Both the position numbers and the translations under genes were made by a program. Shown one piece after another: positions 10,075 to 19,963 of a stretch of DNA of 64,000 bases (its first letter is position 1; each line of letters opens with the position of its first letter). The stretch spans positions 1,423,501-1,487,500 of the forward strand of contig NZ_UGSP01000001.1 of the NCBI RefSeq assembly GCF_900454535.1, written 5' to 3'. Under the pieces are notes generated by a model. It did not search any database and was not told the origin of the DNA. It worked only from the letters and a program-made list of their open reading frames with translations. Source of the stretch: Avibacterium avium (lineage in GTDB: Bacteria; Pseudomonadota; Gammaproteobacteria; Enterobacterales; Pasteurellaceae).

Positions 10075-10596
10075 TTATTTCAACCCAGTAAATTTAAACT
10101 CATAGCTTACATCAAAAGGTTTCCACCAACGGCCTACGCCTGTTTCGCTGTCGGTGTGGCGGTGCATACCCGCTTTTGATGGGGGATCGATGTGGTAGGT
10201 GACTTTGTAGTTACCCACGCCCATCATTTTTACATTTGCGCCATAATGTGGGCCATCGCCTGCGACCATTGGCATAAATGTGCCTTCTTGTTTTTCACCA
10301 GTGTCGGTGTTTACCAAGGTGTAGGCGATGGTTAAATATGGCATCCATTCGCCTTCGCCAAAACCGTTGTCGTTGCCTTTGGTAGCGTGAATATCTGCTT
10401 CAAGGTGAATGTCTGAGTCCTTAGCAGATAAACCCATTCCACGCGGTTCCATATCAATAGGTTGTAAATAAACGGCAGCAATTTCCATACCATTCATTGT
10501 TACTGCTTCACCAATTGGGTATTCTTTGAAGGCAAGGGCTGAAGGGGCAGTTAAAATTCCTGCTAATAAAGTCGCTGCAACGAATGTTTTTTTCAT
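10075..10596 (-). CDS. P19/Tpd-type periplasmic iron-transport protein
   Basis: 173-aa periplasmic protein of the P19 (Tp34/Tpd, FetP) family, which binds copper and iron and works with the FTR1 permease. The signal peptide is MKKTFVAATLLAGILTAPSALA. Residues likely to ligate metal are visible: methionines in TMNGMEIAA and DMEPRGMG, histidines in SDIHLEADIH, and GMHRHTD. The WWKPF motif near the C-terminus is typical. It lies 35 bp downstream of FTR1. Family knowledge (Campylobacter P19, E. coli FetP) supports a role in iron acquisition at low iron; the sequence alone does not define the ion. Confidence 0.93.
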   Translation of the reverse strand: MKKTFVAATLLAGILTAPSALAFKEYPIGEAVTMNGMEIAAVYLQPIDMEPRGMGLSAKDSDIHLEADIHATKGNDNGFGEGEWMPYLTIAYTLVNTDTGEKQEGTFMPMVAGDGPHYGANVKMMGVGNYKVTYHIDPPSKAGMHRHTDSETGVGRWWKPFDVSYEFKFTGLK

Positions 10597-10631
10597 AGGA
10601 ACTCCTATTTATTAAAGGTTAAAAATCAATA

Positions 10632-12554
10632 TTAAGCCTGTTTTTTGCTTTGGTGTTTCATATAGAACAAAGCGAAAACGGCTGCGATAAGTAAAATAGC
10701 CTGAGGCGTTAGGGTTTCAATGTAAGGATAAATGCCGAGCCACGAAATTTCTGGCACATTGGCAACCAGTGTTGGCTCAAACAGTTTTCCTTCAATCAGT
10801 TCTAGCACCGATTTTCCTGCGAAAATAAATGCCATTAAATACATAAAAGAACCAGTAAACATAAAGAACGGTTTCAGTGGCAATTTCACCACCGAATAAC
10901 GCATAATCACATAGCAAATAGCAAGCACCACAACACCTGCCACAATGCCAGCGAATAAATACACATAGCTCATCGCGTTAGTGGCATCGCCAACCAGTGC
11001 ATAATAGAACAACACGGTTTCTGCGCCCTCGCGATATACAGCAAGGAAACTGGTGATCCATAAACCAATGAGCGAGCTGGTACTGAGCGCGGCGGAAAGT
11101 TTGCCTTCTAAATAGCGTTTCCAGTTTTGTGCTTCCACTTTGGAAAGCAGCCAATAGCTCATCATAAAGAGCATTACCACCGCAATCATCATCGTGAAAC
11201 CTTCGAGCAGTTCACGGCTTGCCCCTGAATTAGAGAATACCAGATGGAAAATAGCGGCAGTAATAACACTGGCGATTAACGCTACATAGACCGATTGTTT
11301 AATCACCGGCAATTTATCTTGATGATTATTTTTCACTAAATAAGCCACAATCGCCGCCACAATCAGCAAGGCTTCTAAGCCCTCACGCAGCATAATTAAG
11401 AAGCTATAAAGGAACATTGCCCAATCACTTTGTTGATTGCCTTGCAACATTTCCACCGCTTTATTTAGGTTTTGTGCTAAGCCTTGCGCTTGTTGATGGA
11501 GTTGCTCAGCGGGCTGATTGGCTTTCATCAGGCTGACTAAGCGAGTGAAGTAGCCCTCAATTTCTGTTTTAAAATTGCTATCACGCGAGCCGATTTTGTT
11601 TTCCATTCCGCTATTTTCAAAAATATCGAAATAGGTATCTTGTACCGCAAGCATCGCTTTTTTGTTTTCGCCCTTTTCAAAGAGAGCAATAGCATCGGCA
11701 ATGCCTTGATTGACTTGGCTTGCTACATCAGCCCAGTTTTTGTTATCAGCAAAATCTTGCGCATTTTGCACCGCACTTTGGTTTGTCGCCTGTGCAATTT
11801 GGGTGGTCGGCAACTGCGGCAGTTGTTCTTCAATATCTTGTAGTAGGGTAGTAATTTGGTAACCCAAGGCATTAATTTGCTCAGGTTGTTCGCTTAATTT
11901 GATGAGATCGTAAAATTGTTGATTAATACTGGCAGAAATGGCGGCGGAACGATTTTTACGAATGGACATTTCCATTTCGCTGTTCTTATAGCCATCATAC
12001 TGCGCCTGCTGCACCAATTTTTTCGCTTGCGCAAAATCACCTTTTTGGTAAGTGCTGATGGCTTGGGCGAGCAGATCATCAATGGTTCTAAAACTTTCTT
12101 GCCAGTAAGGATCAATTTCAGCGTGCTGATAAACATCGTGTTGATTGGACGCATTGAGTTGATGACCTTGCTCTAAAACTGGTAATACTAATTGCAGATC
12201 TTGTTTTAATTGAGCAATTTTGTCCTGCACTTCTGCCAAGGATTTTCCTTCCCCGATCATTTTGCGGATCTCGCCAAAGGTGGCTTCCATTTGATAGCTT
12301 TTTTGTGCGGAAAAGTTAATACGGATTGGCCCTTCTAAGTTTTCAAATACTTCAAAATAGGCCATTTGCACTTCGGTGCGTGCATCATCAATTTGCTTTT
12401 CTTGGTAAAGCTGAGCGGTTTTATCAAGACGGTTTTCAATGTCTTGCACCCATTGTTGATAGTCTGAGCCGTAAGCAGACAGGCTAATTAGCAAGAAACT
12501 GGAAAAAATAAAGAAAGTGCGGTGTAAAATTCGCTGAAAAAATTGCAACATCAT
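10632..12554 (-). CDS. FTR1-family iron permease with three periplasmic repeats
   Basis: 640-aa high-affinity iron permease. The signal peptide is ~1-30. A long periplasmic region (about 31-375) contains three related ~100-residue units, each with an aligned segment: AYFEVFENLEG (66-75), QYDGYKNSEMEM (185-196) and TYFDIFENSGME (307-318). Then come seven transmembrane helices with the FTR1 iron motifs REGLE (390-394) and REGAE (508-512). First gene of the operon. ATG pairs at 12554 and 12551 are equally possible. The gap upstream carries a plausible promoter and an AT-rich Fur-like stretch, so iron repression is likely but unproven. Confidence 0.93.
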   Translation of the reverse strand: MMLQFFQRILHRTFFIFSSFLLISLSAYGSDYQQWVQDIENRLDKTAQLYQEKQIDDARTEVQMAYFEVFENLEGPIRINFSAQKSYQMEATFGEIRKMIGEGKSLAEVQDKIAQLKQDLQLVLPVLEQGHQLNASNQHDVYQHAEIDPYWQESFRTIDDLLAQAISTYQKGDFAQAKKLVQQAQYDGYKNSEMEMSIRKNRSAAISASINQQFYDLIKLSEQPEQINALGYQITTLLQDIEEQLPQLPTTQIAQATNQSAVQNAQDFADNKNWADVASQVNQGIADAIALFEKGENKKAMLAVQDTYFDIFENSGMENKIGSRDSNFKTEIEGYFTRLVSLMKANQPAEQLHQQAQGLAQNLNKAVEMLQGNQQSDWAMFLYSFLIMLREGLEALLIVAAIVAYLVKNNHQDKLPVIKQSVYVALIASVITAAIFHLVFSNSGASRELLEGFTMMIAVVMLFMMSYWLLSKVEAQNWKRYLEGKLSAALSTSSLIGLWITSFLAVYREGAETVLFYYALVGDATNAMSYVYLFAGIVAGVVVLAICYVIMRYSVVKLPLKPFFMFTGSFMYLMAFIFAGKSVLELIEGKLFEPTLVANVPEISWLGIYPYIETLTPQAILLIAAVFALFYMKHQSKKQA

Positions 12555-12572
12555 CTCGAATCTTAATCTAAA

Positions 12573-12622
12573 TAAAAGTTATTCTTATTTGCTCATTATC
12601 CACTCATTTGTTGATTAATCAA
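12573..12622 (-). promoter_or_regulatory. Candidate promoter of the FTR1/P19 operon
   Basis: On the minus strand, -35 TTGATT (complement of 12617-12622) and -10 GATAAT (complement of 12595-12600) are 16 bp apart. The -35 lies in the palindrome TTGATTAATCAA (12611-12622). The AT-rich stretch just downstream (12573-12593) is loosely Fur-box-like. The assignment is by eye. Confidence 0.45.
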
Positions 12623-12646
12623 GCAAATTTATTAAAAAATGGCAAT

Positions 12647-12679
12647 AAAAAAGGTATGAAATGAACATTCCATACCTAA
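12647..12679 (-). terminator. Terminator of the NSS transporter gene
   Basis: Read on the minus strand, AGGTATG and CATACCT form a stem with further pairing inside (GAATG/CATTT), followed by a run of six T. It lies just after the stop at 12687. Confidence 0.8.
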
Positions 12680-12686
12680 TTATGCG

Positions 12687-14054
12687 TTAGATCAAATTAC
12701 TTATGAAAATAACTAAAATGATCAATGGCACGACATATTTCACATAATTAAACCAAATTTTTGTGAAAGTGGAATTTGGTTTATTGGAAAGTTCTTTTTT
12801 CGCTTCGTCTTTAAGCACAAAGCCCACGAAAATGGCGCAACCAAGTGCGGTGAGTAAAAAGAGAATATTTCCGCTCACATAATCAAAGGCATCGAAAATG
12901 CTTTTGCCGAAGAAAGTGTAATCTTTCAGTAAGTTATCGCTCAAAATAGAAGGAATATTACCGAGCAAGAAAATGCCACCAAGGGTTAAGGCAATGGCTT
13001 TTCCACGGCGCATTCTGAGCTTTTCTTGTAGTGCGGTGATAATCACTTCATAAATAGTAATAGAAGTGGTTAGTGCGGCGATCAATAATAAACTAAAGAA
13101 TATAATAGCGAAAATGCGACCCGCCCATAAGTGCGAGAATACGATAGGTAAACTTTGGAATACTAGGGTAGGGCCAGAATTGGGTTCAATGCCAAAGCTA
13201 AATAAAGACGGAAAAATCATAAAGCCAGCGAGTACCGCAATAATGGTATTGGTAAAGCCTGTGATAATTGCTGTTTGAACTAAGTTTTCCTCTTTGCTGA
13301 GATAGCTTGAAAGGGTGATTAATACACCAAAACCTAAACTCAGTGCAAAGAAAACCTGCCCTAGAACCATAATAAATAATTGTGGGGTTATTTTAGAAAA
13401 ATCAGGCTTGAGATAATAAATAATACCTTCCGCAGCACCAGGTAAGGTAATATTGCGAATCACCATTCCTATCAAGAAAATAAAGAGCAATGGCATTAAA
13501 TATTTTACTGAACGTTCGATTCCTCCAATAATTCCTTTAGCCAAAATAACATAGTTAATTGCAACAAAGATAAAGGTATAAATCGCAATGCGCAATGGAC
13601 TATTTGTAATACTTTGGTCATAAAAATCTTTGGCATATTCTTTACTTATAGTGTTAGAAATATCTAGGCTACCGGAAATAAGGCTGATGATATAATTCAT
13701 CACCCAGCCACCTAATACCATATAATAAGCCATAATGCCGAAGGCACCGAGTAAGCCCATATAACCAATAATTTTCCAGTAGTTAGAATGTGGTTTTGCT
13801 GTGAGTTTATCGGCAAAAGCATCAATTGAATTGACACGTAAACGGCGACCGATAACATTTTCAACTAAAATCATTGGAATACCAATCACAATCATTGCAA
13901 TACAAAATAGCAGAACATAAGCACCGCCACCATTTTGCCCAACTAAATAGGGAAAGCGCCAGGTTGCACCAAACCCTACGGTTGCACCAGCGACAGTCAT
14001 AATATAGGTTAATCGGCTTGACCAAGTTTGTCTTTCAATTTTTTGTGTTGTCAT
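12687..14054 (-). CDS. Sodium-dependent transporter, NSS/SNF family
   Basis: 455-aa inner-membrane protein of the neurotransmitter:sodium symporter family (LeuT/TnaT-like), with about eleven to twelve hydrophobic helices. The first helix shows the family signature GATVGFGATWRFPYLVGQNGGG, whose unwound GxxxG region binds Na+ and substrate; the residues are in the segment from AGATVGFG to NGGGAY. The substrate, probably an amino acid, cannot be read from sequence. ATG 14054 has AAGGTGG upstream; the frame is open further upstream to 14138 but that part overlaps nth. It follows nth on the same strand, an arrangement also seen in Haemophilus. Confidence 0.88.
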   Translation of the reverse strand: MTTQKIERQTWSSRLTYIMTVAGATVGFGATWRFPYLVGQNGGGAYVLLFCIAMIVIGIPMILVENVIGRRLRVNSIDAFADKLTAKPHSNYWKIIGYMGLLGAFGIMAYYMVLGGWVMNYIISLISGSLDISNTISKEYAKDFYDQSITNSPLRIAIYTFIFVAINYVILAKGIIGGIERSVKYLMPLLFIFLIGMVIRNITLPGAAEGIIYYLKPDFSKITPQLFIMVLGQVFFALSLGFGVLITLSSYLSKEENLVQTAIITGFTNTIIAVLAGFMIFPSLFSFGIEPNSGPTLVFQSLPIVFSHLWAGRIFAIIFFSLLLIAALTTSITIYEVIITALQEKLRMRRGKAIALTLGGIFLLGNIPSILSDNLLKDYTFFGKSIFDAFDYVSGNILFLLTALGCAIFVGFVLKDEAKKELSNKPNSTFTKIWFNYVKYVVPLIILVIFISNLI

Positions 14055-14064
14055 AAACCACCTT

Positions 14065-14700
14065 TTAATTTTCAGTTTTATCTTTGTATTCACAAAGATC
14101 TTCAATAATACAAGAACCGCAACGTGGCTTGCGCGCAATGCAAGTGTAACGCCCGTGTAAAATCAGCCAATGATGTACATCCACTTTAAATTCAGCAGGC
14201 ACAACCTTGAGCAATTTTTCTTCCACTTGCAACACGGTTTTACCGGGGGCAAAGTTGGTGCGATTGCAGACGCGGAAAATATGCGTATCCACCGCAATAG
14301 TCGGCTGACCAAAGGCGGTATTTAACACCACATTCGCGGTTTTTCGCCCAACTCCTGCTAAGGCTTCAAGTTCTTCACCAGTTTGGGGAATTTCGCCATT
14401 GTGTTTTTCAATCAGATCTCGGCAGGTTTTAATAATATTTTCCGCTTTGCTATTAAATAGCCCAATGGTTTTGATGTAGCTCTTTAAGCCTTCTAACCCC
14501 AGCTCTAAAATCGCTTGTGGAGTGTTCGCCACAGGAAAGAGTTTAGCCGTGGCTTTATTTACCCCTTTATCTGTGGCTTGCGCCGACAAAATCACCGCAA
14601 TCAATAATTCAAAGGGCGAATTATAATTTAATTCTGTTGTGGGGTGGGGATTTTGATCCCGCAGTCGAGTTAAAATTTCAATGCGTTTTTGTTTATTCAT
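14065..14700 (-). CDS. nth: Endonuclease III (DNA glycosylase/AP lyase)
   Basis: Base-excision repair enzyme that removes oxidised pyrimidines and nicks AP sites. The helix-hairpin-helix is LEALAGVGRKTANVVLN with the catalytic lysine (RKTAN), and the catalytic aspartate is in AVDTHIFR. The C-terminal [4Fe-4S] loop C-x6-C-x2-C-x5-C is visible (CIARKPRCGSCIIEDLC). The 211 aa match the family. It sits 5 bp after rsxE, the usual end of the rsx operon in gammaproteobacteria. Confidence 0.96.
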   Translation of the reverse strand: MNKQKRIEILTRLRDQNPHPTTELNYNSPFELLIAVILSAQATDKGVNKATAKLFPVANTPQAILELGLEGLKSYIKTIGLFNSKAENIIKTCRDLIEKHNGEIPQTGEELEALAGVGRKTANVVLNTAFGQPTIAVDTHIFRVCNRTNFAPGKTVLQVEEKLLKVVPAEFKVDVHHWLILHGRYTCIARKPRCGSCIIEDLCEYKDKTEN

Positions 14701-14705
14701 TGTGT

Positions 14706-15455
14706 TTATTGTTTTTTATTATCGATTAAGTTTTTCATCGCCAAAATCAGCCCTAAACCAAGGAATGCGCCTGGGGGAAGAATAGCGAGCAAAAAGCTAC
14801 TGTTTAGCTCAAAAAGGTTTAAATGTAACGCTGTTGCCCAGCTGCCGAGCAGGTTTTCCATTCCCATAAACAGTTTGCCTGTGCCTAACACCTCACGAAT
14901 TGCACCTAGCACAAACAAGCTGAATGCCATTCCCACGCCCATTGCAAAGCCATCAAAGAGCGAAAGCAATACTCCATTTTTTGACGCAAAGGCTTCTGCA
15001 CGACCAATGACGATACAGTTTGTTACAATCAAAGGAATGAAGATCCCTAAGGATTGATAAAGTGTATAAGTGTAAGCATTCATAATCAGCTGCACAATGG
15101 TTACCGTGGTGGCGATAATCATCACATAAATAGGAATACGAATGGCGTGCGGAATATGTTTGCGGAACAACGAAACCACCACATTGGTGCAGATTAACAC
15201 CGCAATGGTGGCAACGCCCAAACCAAGGGCGTTGGTTGCCGAGCTAGACACCGCAAGCAGCGGACAAAGCCCCAACAGTTGCACGAGCGCAGGGTTATTA
15301 TGCCAAAAACCTTGCTTAAATAATTCGCTCCATTGGCTTTTTAGTCCATTCGGCACGCTTTGTTGCGGTTGTTGTGGTTCAATGGAAGTCAAACCCATTT
15401 CGTTTTCTGATGTATGCTCTAAAGTGCGGTGGTTTTTTTCGTGATTTTCTTGCAT
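14706..15455 (-). CDS. rsxE: Electron transport complex subunit RsxE/RnfE
   Basis: Integral membrane subunit of the Rnf/Rsx complex, which couples electron flow between NADH and ferredoxin-like carriers to ion movement; in E. coli it also keeps SoxR reduced. The 249 aa contain six hydrophobic helices after an unusually long hydrophilic N-terminus (about 38 residues rich in Glu/Gln) compared with the usual RsxE start near the [18 protein letters not shown] segment. Conserved [10 protein letters not shown] and NALGLG are present. The start overlaps the rsxG stop by one base. Operon: rsxA-B-C-D-G-E-nth. Confidence 0.95.
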   Translation of the reverse strand: MQENHEKNHRTLEHTSENEMGLTSIEPQQPQQSVPNGLKSQWSELFKQGFWHNNPALVQLLGLCPLLAVSSSATNALGLGVATIAVLICTNVVVSLFRKHIPHAIRIPIYVMIIATTVTIVQLIMNAYTYTLYQSLGIFIPLIVTNCIVIGRAEAFASKNGVLLSLFDGFAMGVGMAFSLFVLGAIREVLGTGKLFMGMENLLGSWATALHLNLFELNSSFLLAILPPGAFLGLGLILAMKNLIDNKKQ

Positions 15456-16081
15456 TAGTTTTGCTCCTGTTTCACCGCGTTATTATTCATTTGTTGCAAT
15501 AATGGTAAGGCTGAACGCTTGGTTTGATTGACGATGGCACGCGGTGTAATAGTTGCGCCAGTAAATTGATCGAATTTACCGCCATCTTTTTTTACCGCCC
15601 AATCATTGAGATTATCGGCACTGATTTTTTGTTGATTAAAGCTCAGCACCCAATCAGAAATACGCAGTTCAATTTTATCACCTAAGCCCGGAGTTTCTTT
15701 GTGTTCAAGCACACGCAAACCTAGCACTTCGCCTTGTGGCGTAATCCCTACCAGAAAGCGAATATTGCCTGAATAGCCATCTGGGGCGATAGTTTCGTAG
15801 GCATAAGCCACAGGCTGATGATTTTTCTCTGCGATACAAATTTTCTCAATGCGTAAGGTTTTGGCTTCAGCGAAATCAGGCTGAGAGCAACTGGCGAGCA
15901 AATCGTTATCGTAACTTTGCGGTGGAATAATTTGCGCAAGCAATTCAGCTTGTTGTTTGGCGATGGCTTGCTCAATAGGGGCTTTCGTTAAGAAATACAC
16001 AGCGGTAGAAAGTGCGGTGCAAATTAACGCAATAATGCCCAAGATCACGCCATAACGGGTGCTAATTTTTACCGTTTGCAT
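15455..16081 (-). CDS. rsxG: Electron transport complex subunit RsxG/RnfG
   Basis: Flavoprotein subunit of the Rnf/Rsx complex, anchored by an N-terminal helix ([21 protein letters not shown]) with an FMN-binding periplasmic domain. The covalent FMN site is the threonine in [12 protein letters not shown] (S/TGATxT motif). [10 protein letters not shown] is also typical. 208 aa, normal length. It is flanked by rsxD (3-bp gap) and rsxE (1-bp overlap). Confidence 0.95.
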   Translation of the reverse strand: MQTVKISTRYGVILGIIALICTALSTAVYFLTKAPIEQAIAKQQAELLAQIIPPQSYDNDLLASCSQPDFAEAKTLRIEKICIAEKNHQPVAYAYETIAPDGYSGNIRFLVGITPQGEVLGLRVLEHKETPGLGDKIELRISDWVLSFNQQKISADNLNDWAVKKDGGKFDQFTGATITPRAIVNQTKRSALPLLQQMNNNAVKQEQN

Positions 16082-16084
16082 TGC

Positions 16085-17158
16085 TTATTTCCTTTTGTAT
16101 CCAGCCACGCGCGGGCGAGTGTAGTGATCAATCAGTGGCACACAAATATTTGCCAGTAACACAGCAAATGCCACGCCATCAGGGTAGTTGCCATTAAAGC
16201 GAATTAGGCACACAAGCAAGCCCACAATCGCACCGAAAATCAGTTTTCCTTTTGGCGTGATTGAAGATGTGACAGGGTCAGTGGCAATAAAAAATGCGCC
16301 GAACATTGTTGCCCCGCTAAACCAATGCCATAAAGGGCTTGGCGCATAAGAAGAAGTAAGCCAGTGAATACCGCTTACCAGTAACATTGTGGCTAAAAAG
16401 GCAGTAGGAATTTGCCAATGAATAATTTTCTTCCAAATTAGGAAAACACCGCCAAGTAAAAAGAAAAGATTGATTTGTGCCCAGCCTAAACCAAGATTGA
16501 GTTTACTCTCAAAAGGCATCACTTCCACAAAAATAGGAGATTGATTAATTTCGCTTATCGCCATATTAATTTTGCTTGCGGTTTTGACGGAATCCAATGG
16601 CGTGGCTTGGGTAATCCCATCAATGGAATTGGCTAATTGATGCAGGCTGAAGCCATCTGTAGTAATGCCGTGGAAAATCAGCTGATAAGCATCTTGCAAG
16701 CTAGGTGGTTCATTTAATAACGCCACGGGCGGCAGCCAAGCTGTCATTTGCACAGGGAAAGAAATGAGCAACACCACATAACCCACCATTGCAGGGTTAA
16801 ACAGATTTTGCCCCAAGCCACCGTAAACGTGCTTGCCTAAAATGACCGCACAGAATGTCCCGATTAAAATCACCCAATAAGGTGCGTAAGGAGGGATTGC
16901 CATAGCGAGCATTAATGCCGTTAGCACCACGCTGAAATCACTGATATAAAACAGGTTTGGCTTTTTGCGTAAGCGCGTAACCATAAATTCCAATACCAAC
17001 GCAAGGGAAATGGCGAGCAGGCTTTGAATTAACACACCAAAACCAAAATAATAAATTTGTGCGCCCAATGCAGGCAACATTGCCAACGCAACCCACAGCA
17101 TAATACGAGCAGTCAATTTGCCCGAGTGGGTGTGTGGCGAACTCATCATTTTAAACAT
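16085..17158 (-). CDS. rsxD: Electron transport complex subunit RsxD/RnfD
   Basis: Polytopic membrane subunit of the Rnf/Rsx complex, 357 aa with about nine helices. The flavinylation motif SGAT ([16 protein letters not shown]) and [15 protein letters not shown] are family hallmarks (NqrB/RnfD). The start could be Met1 (17158) or the Met at residue 5 (MSSPHTHSG). It follows rsxC after 9 bp. Confidence 0.95.
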   Translation of the reverse strand: MFKMMSSPHTHSGKLTARIMLWVALAMLPALGAQIYYFGFGVLIQSLLAISLALVLEFMVTRLRKKPNLFYISDFSVVLTALMLAMAIPPYAPYWVILIGTFCAVILGKHVYGGLGQNLFNPAMVGYVVLLISFPVQMTAWLPPVALLNEPPSLQDAYQLIFHGITTDGFSLHQLANSIDGITQATPLDSVKTASKINMAISEINQSPIFVEVMPFESKLNLGLGWAQINLFFLLGGVFLIWKKIIHWQIPTAFLATMLLVSGIHWLTSSYAPSPLWHWFSGATMFGAFFIATDPVTSSITPKGKLIFGAIVGLLVCLIRFNGNYPDGVAFAVLLANICVPLIDHYTRPRVAGYKRK

Positions 17159-17167
17159 TGCTAAACC

Positions 17168-19366
17168 TTATTCTTTTTCTTGGGATCGATTTTCTTTTGC
17201 TTGTTTCTTCGCTTTTGCTCGTGCAATGGCTGAAGCAATAGCCGCTTTTTTCGGATCAAGAGCGGCGGTATTTTCTTGTGTTTTTTCAGCCGCACTTGGG
17301 GTTTCTGCTTGTTCGGCTAACCCTTGATTTTCCACGCTTTTCTCTGCTGAGTTTGCTGATTGAGCCGTGCTGTTCTGAGCTTGTTTCTTCGCTTTTGCTC
17401 GTGCAATGGCGGCAGCAATGGCGGCTTTTTTCGGATCAAGTGTGGTGGTATTTTCTTTTGTTTTTTCTTTTGTTTTTTCAACCGCACTTTGGGTTTCCAC
17501 TTGTTCGGCTAAACCTTGATTTTCCACGCGTTTCTCTGCGGAATTTGCAGATTGAACCGTGCCGTTCTGAGCTTGCTTTTTGGCTTTCGCTCGGGCAAGT
17601 GCGGCTGCGATAGCAGCTTTCTTAGGATCGGAATTTGTATCAAGTGCGGTGCGATTTTTCCCAGTATTTTGCGCTGAATTTTCTTGTGATTGTGCAGACA
17701 CTGCATTTTCTTGTTCAGCTTGTTGGCGAGCTAAGCGGCGTGCTTTGCGTTGCGCCATAATATCGGAATTATCCGGTTGCAGCTGGCCTTTTTCGTCCAC
17801 AAAGGTTTTCACATTTGGGCTTTCGCTGTCGCTTTGTTTTTTCGCTTTTAAACGTTCTAATGCGGCTTGAACAGGATCAACACCTTTCTGTTTGGCTATT
17901 TCCTCACGGCGCGCTTCAGCGGCACGTTGGGTACGCGCTTTGCGAGCGCGTTCTTCTTTTTCTAAACGCGCTTGGCGTGCCTCGAAACGTAATTTCGCTT
18001 CGTGGGATTTTTGTGCTTGTTCTTTGATTTCCCAAATTTTCGCTTTTTCTTGACGGAAATATTGAATAAGCGGAATGTGGCTCGGGCAAACATAAGCGCA
18101 TAAGCCACATTCAATGCAATCTTGCAGGGCATATTGTTCCGATTTTTGGTGATCTTCACTGCGTGCGAACCAATATAGCTGCTGCGGCATTAAATGCACA
18201 GGGCAAGCGTCTGAGCAAGCAGAGCAGCGGATACAGGCTTGCTCTGGCTCGGGTTCGGCATATTCAAAATGATCAGGCGCGAGCAAACAGTTAGTGACTT
18301 TGGTTACAGGCGCGTTGAGATTGGGCAAAATAAAGCCCATCATTGGCCCGCCCATAAACACTGGGAAACGTGGGTCATATTGATAGCCCACTTGTTGCAA
18401 TAGGGCGGAAATCGGTGTACCTAAGCGAACCAAAAGATTGCCTTTATGCGGAATTTTATCGCCTGTTAGCGTAACCACGCGTTCAATTAATGGTTCGTCA
18501 TTGATTACCGCTCTTTTGATCGCAAACGCCGTGCCGACATTGTGCATTAGCACGCCAATGCTGGAAGAGCGCTGACCGCTCGGCACTTCAATGCCTGTTA
18601 GCACTTGGATAAGCTGTTTTGCCGCACCCGAAGGATATTTGGTGGGAATCACACGGATTTCAATGTCATTTGCCCCTTTTAAAGCGTGTTTAAGGGCTTT
18701 CACCGCCTTGGGTTTGTTGTCCTCAATGGCAATAACCACTTTTTCAGGGCGTAAAATATAGCGTAAGATGCGTATTCCTTCGATGATCTCTTTTGGACGA
18801 TCTTGCATTAAGCGATCATCACAGGTGATGTAAGGTTCACATTCTGCACCATTGATAATCAGCAGTTTCACTTTATTTTCTGCCGATTGAATTTTTGCCG
18901 CCGTTGGGAATACCGCACCGCCTAAGCCTGCAATGCCGGCGTGATAAATTTTTTCGATAAGCTGTTCTGGCGTTTGGCTCAGGAAATCTTCAATTGGGTG
19001 CTGTTTACGCCATTCATCTTTACCGTCCGCCTGAATTTGAATGGTTAGTTCAGGTAAACCAGAAGGGTGGGCGGCAATATAAGACGCAATCGCCGTGATA
19101 ACACCCGAAGTTGGGGCGTGGACAGGCAAATTGCGTAAACCTTCTCCCTGCGTTAATGGCTGACCTTTTAGCACTTTATCCCCAACGTTCACTAACAGAT
19201 TGCCAGCATTACCAGCGTGCTGTTTAACCGGAACATAGTAGGTTTCTACCAGATCCGCTGGGCGAATAGGTGTGTGATTTGATTGAGATTTCATTTCAGG
19301 CGGATGAATACCGCCAGAGAAATCCCATAATTTACCGGAATTAAAATTGGTTAATACATCAGCCAT
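17168..19366 (-). CDS. rsxC: Electron transport complex subunit RsxC/RnfC with C-terminal repeats
   Basis: 732-aa NADH/FMN- and Fe-S-containing subunit of the Rnf/Rsx complex. The Rnf_C barrel N-terminal region is followed by the NuoF-like flavin domain ([26 protein letters not shown]) and two [4Fe-4S] motifs, [12 protein letters not shown] and [12 protein letters not shown]. After about residue 470 comes a charged, coiled-coil-like tail ending in three copies of DPKKAAIA[12 protein letters not shown]. Repeat DNA lies near 17198, 17378 and 17570. Such Ala/Lys repeat tails are known in RsxC and vary in copy number. It overlaps rsxB by one base. Confidence 0.95.
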   Translation of the reverse strand: MADVLTNFNSGKLWDFSGGIHPPEMKSQSNHTPIRPADLVETYYVPVKQHAGNAGNLLVNVGDKVLKGQPLTQGEGLRNLPVHAPTSGVITAIASYIAAHPSGLPELTIQIQADGKDEWRKQHPIEDFLSQTPEQLIEKIYHAGIAGLGGAVFPTAAKIQSAENKVKLLIINGAECEPYITCDDRLMQDRPKEIIEGIRILRYILRPEKVVIAIEDNKPKAVKALKHALKGANDIEIRVIPTKYPSGAAKQLIQVLTGIEVPSGQRSSSIGVLMHNVGTAFAIKRAVINDEPLIERVVTLTGDKIPHKGNLLVRLGTPISALLQQVGYQYDPRFPVFMGGPMMGFILPNLNAPVTKVTNCLLAPDHFEYAEPEPEQACIRCSACSDACPVHLMPQQLYWFARSEDHQKSEQYALQDCIECGLCAYVCPSHIPLIQYFRQEKAKIWEIKEQAQKSHEAKLRFEARQARLEKEERARKARTQRAAEARREEIAKQKGVDPVQAALERLKAKKQSDSESPNVKTFVDEKGQLQPDNSDIMAQRKARRLARQQAEQENAVSAQSQENSAQNTGKNRTALDTNSDPKKAAIAAALARAKAKKQAQNGTVQSANSAEKRVENQGLAEQVETQSAVEKTKEKTKENTTTLDPKKAAIAAAIARAKAKKQAQNSTAQSANSAEKSVENQGLAEQAETPSAAEKTQENTAALDPKKAAIASAIARAKAKKQAKENRSQEKE
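17198..17640 (-). repeat. Three tandem coding repeats in the rsxC tail
   Basis: Three units, beginning near 17198, 17378 and 17570 (spacing about 180 and 190 bp), encode [20 protein letters not shown] plus a Glu/Ser/Ala-rich linker. The two 3'-most units are close to identical at DNA level, so copy-number change by recombination is likely. Confidence 0.85.
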
Positions 19367-19962
19367 TATTTTTCCGCTCCCTGATTATTCGTGCTGCTTG
19401 CAGTAATCTCTACCACGGGAATGGTTAAGCTGGGATCGAATTTCCAATCCCAATGATCAATGTCTTGTTCTATTTTTATCATTGAAATGCAATCTGTCGG
19501 GCAAGGGGCAACGCAGAGTTCGCAGCCTGTGCAAAGATCAGAAATCACCGTGTGCATTGCTTTATTTGTACCAATAATGGCATCAACAGGGCAGGCCTGA
19601 ATACATTTAGTGCAACCGATACACATATCTTCGTGGATAAATGCCACTTTTGGCGCATTATCTTCTTCATCAAAATCCGTTGCAGGCACGTCCACGCCTA
19701 ATAAATCGGCAATTTTCACTACTAATGGCTGACCACCGGGAACGCATTTGGTAATCACATCGCCTTGCGCAATGGCTTCGGCATAAGGTTTACAACCGGG
19801 GTAACCGCATTGTCCGCATTGGCTTTGCGGTAGTAGGGCATCAATTTTTTCTACGATAGGATCGGCTTGTACTTTTAGTTTGATGGAAGCTAAGCCTAAA
19901 ATCGCACCAAAAATCAAAGCAAGTACGCTAATAGCGAGAAGAACATAATATAAGGTTGTCAT
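19366..19962 (-). CDS. rsxB: Electron transport complex subunit RsxB/RnfB
   Basis: Ferredoxin-like subunit of the Rnf/Rsx complex, 198 aa. An N-terminal membrane anchor is followed by the Fe-S domain [15 protein letters not shown] and two [4Fe-4S] clusters, [15 protein letters not shown] and [15 protein letters not shown]. All cluster cysteines are present. The stop overlaps the rsxC start by one base and the start is 1 bp after rsxA. Confidence 0.96.
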   Translation of the reverse strand: MTTLYYVLLAISVLALIFGAILGLASIKLKVQADPIVEKIDALLPQSQCGQCGYPGCKPYAEAIAQGDVITKCVPGGQPLVVKIADLLGVDVPATDFDEEDNAPKVAFIHEDMCIGCTKCIQACPVDAIIGTNKAMHTVISDLCTGCELCVAPCPTDCISMIKIEQDIDHWDWKFDPSLTIPVVEITASSTNNQGAEK

Positions 19963-19963
19963 T

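Noticed and set aside
12611-12622. TTGATTAATCAA as an FNR site
   Set aside because: The spacing is 2 nt between halves instead of 4, so it does not fit FNR.
16269-16281. GTGACAGGGTCAG as a matS site for MatP
   Set aside because: Two mismatches to GTGACRNYGTCAC and located inside rsxD; chance is likely.
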